From Aurantimonas coralicida (GTDB taxonomy: Bacteria; Pseudomonadota; Alphaproteobacteria; Rhizobiales; Rhizobiaceae), in the NCBI GenBank assembly GCA_011050685.1, contig DRFF01000011.1, positions 1-42,703 on the forward strand: 42,703 nucleotides of DNA, given 5' to 3'. How positions within the stretch are numbered: position 1 is the stretch's first letter; every line of letters begins with the position of its first letter. Positions 41,845 through 42,703 of this stretch are shown here, in pieces. Below the pieces are notes generated by a model, which was not told where the DNA came from, made no database searches, and worked only from the letters and a program-made list of their open reading frames with translations. The position numbers were made by a program, and so were the translations under genes.

Positions 41845-42703
41845 ATGAATTCCTTCGAGTTCAACAAGATCGTGGGTGCCGTACTCGCGACGATCTTCGT
41901 CCTGTTTGGCGGGAGTATCCTCGCCGAGGGGCTCTTCCGTTCCGAGGCCCCCGAGACGCCCGGCTATGAGATCGTCGCCGCCGAGGCGGAAGCCGGTGGC
42001 GCCGAAGACGGCGCGGCCAAGGCCGAGGAGACGCCGATCGCTGCGCTCCTACAGACCGCGGACGCGGAGGCCGGCGCCGGACAGTTCAAGAAGTGCGCCG
42101 CCTGCCATACCGGCGAGAAGGGCGGCGCCAACAAGGTCGGGCCGCATCTTTGGGACGTCGTCAACCGCCCGATCGCCTCGGTTTCCGATTTCGCCTATTC
42201 GGCCGGGATGACCGAGTTTTCGCAGGGCGGCTCGGTCAACTGGGACTATGACCATCTCAATGGCTTCCTGAAGAACCCCAAAGGCTACGTGTCCGGCACC
42301 GCGATGGGTTTCGCCGGCCTCAAGGATCCCGAGGCCCGCGCCGAGCTGATCGCCTATCTGCGCACGCTCGCCGATAGTCCCGCGCCGCTGCCGGAGGCCC
42401 CGGCCGAGGGCGCCGCTCCGGCTGAGGCTCCCGCCGATGCCGCGGCACCGGCACAGGCAGCAGCCGAGGGTGCCGCGCCGGCTGAAACCGCCGCGGCCGA
42501 TCCCGCGACGACGACCCAGCCGGAAGAGGCGACCAAAGATGCCCAGGCTCAGGCGCCGGCGGTGACCGACACGGAGGCGGCTCAGCCTGCTCCGGGCACC
42601 GAGGTAGCGCCGACGCAGGCGGCCGAGGGCGAAGCTCAGGCGCCAGCGGCGGGAACGCCGGCCGAAGCCGCGCCTGCCACCGCCGAACAGCCAGCCGCGG
42701 CCG
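41845..42703 (+). CDS. cycM: membrane-anchored cytochrome c, CycM type (partial)
   Basis: Runs off the window without a stop; 286 codons are visible. The N-terminal uncleaved signal anchor ([22 protein letters not shown]) and a short linker precede a class I cytochrome c domain (about 70-175). Haem attaches through CAACH in [11 protein letters not shown], and the likely axial Met lies in GTAMGFAGL. This layout is that of CycM/cytochrome c552, which passes electrons from the bc1 complex to the aa3 oxidase. The visible C-terminal 110 residues are Ala/Pro/Glu/Thr-rich with loose repeats such as AEGAAPAE, an unusually long disordered tail. Confidence 0.9.
   Translation, partial: MNSFEFNKIVGAVLATIFVLFGGSILAEGLFRSEAPETPGYEIVAAEAEAGGAEDGAAKAEETPIAALLQTADAEAGAGQFKKCAACHTGEKGGANKVGPHLWDVVNRPIASVSDFAYSAGMTEFSQGGSVNWDYDHLNGFLKNPKGYVSGTAMGFAGLKDPEARAELIAYLRTLADSPAPLPEAPAEGAAPAEAPADAAAPAQAAAEGAAPAETAAADPATTTQPEEATKDAQAQAPAVTDTEAAQPAPGTEVAPTQAAEGEAQAPAAGTPAEAAPATAEQPAAA

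Noticed and set aside
1-42703. tRNA genes
   Set aside because: I looked in the gaps for T-arm-like GGTTCGA segments and cloverleaf pairing and found none convincing; matches such as the one near 20960 lack the rest of the structure. A tRNA-finding program would settle this.

Overview
The window is GC-rich, densely coded chromosomal DNA from an alphaproteobacterium, most likely of the order Hyphomicrobiales (Rhizobiales). This rests on gene content and order: dnaX-ybaB-recR, HIT-nudC facing pheA-kdsB-cycM, and def-fmt-truA / dapE / dapD are blocks I recall from rhizobial chromosomes. It also rests on the length and style of DapD, DnaX and PolA. No rRNA or tRNA gene was recognised. One structural RNA, the small SRP RNA, was found from its sequence and fold.

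Layout. 1-800: a 5'-truncated SDR gene and a terminator. 804-4806 (minus): polA, pyrF and a DUF1330 gene, with polA and pyrF overlapping. 5277-7683: xylulokinase and an outer-membrane-type protein. 7787-12026: a TetR regulator divergent from a 4-hydroxybutyryl-CoA dehydratase/HpaB-superfamily enzyme and a propionyl-CoA synthetase-type ligase, probably one catabolic unit. 12118-12788: an intact vapBC toxin-antitoxin operon. 12889-17840: argB, rsgA, small genes, an EamA transporter and a pyrimidine 5'-nucleotidase, with a decayed antitoxin and the remnant of a second EamA gene between them. 17840-18885: a dead IS630-type element. 18898-31628: a disordered small protein, a secreted serine protease, rmuC, def-fmt-truA, dapE/dapD (lysine and peptidoglycan precursor), a lytic transglycosylase lipoprotein, a phosphodiester glycosidase-family protein, a LOG-family hydrolase and a ChaN-like protein. 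32034-33266: an MltB-type transglycosylase. 33500-34654: an AT-rich islet with five copies of a 16-bp near-palindrome and two toxin-antitoxin operons collapsed into one. 34729-42703: recR, ybaB, dnaX, a small methyltransferase, SRP RNA, HIT, nudC, pheA, kdsB and the start of cycM, which runs off the end.

Housekeeping blocks (replication/repair: polA, dnaX, ybaB, recR, rmuC; nascent-protein maturation: def, fmt; tRNA modification: truA; lysine/DAP, arginine, phenylalanine and Kdo synthesis) alternate with small accessory insertions at block boundaries. These insertions are mostly toxin-antitoxin modules at different stages of decay.

The best leads are four. (1) The 16-bp repeat array at 33608-33870. 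(2) The parD / parE'-'higB / higA chimera beside it, which keeps two antitoxins and no toxin. (3) The AbfD-like enzyme at 8499-10058, which by eye lacks two of the four iron-sulfur ligands of 4-hydroxybutyryl-CoA dehydratase and carries a Cys-rich tail. (4) The antitoxin remnant fused to a leftover EamA 3' end at 15743-16086. All identifications were made by reading the sequence and from memory of families; no database search was run.
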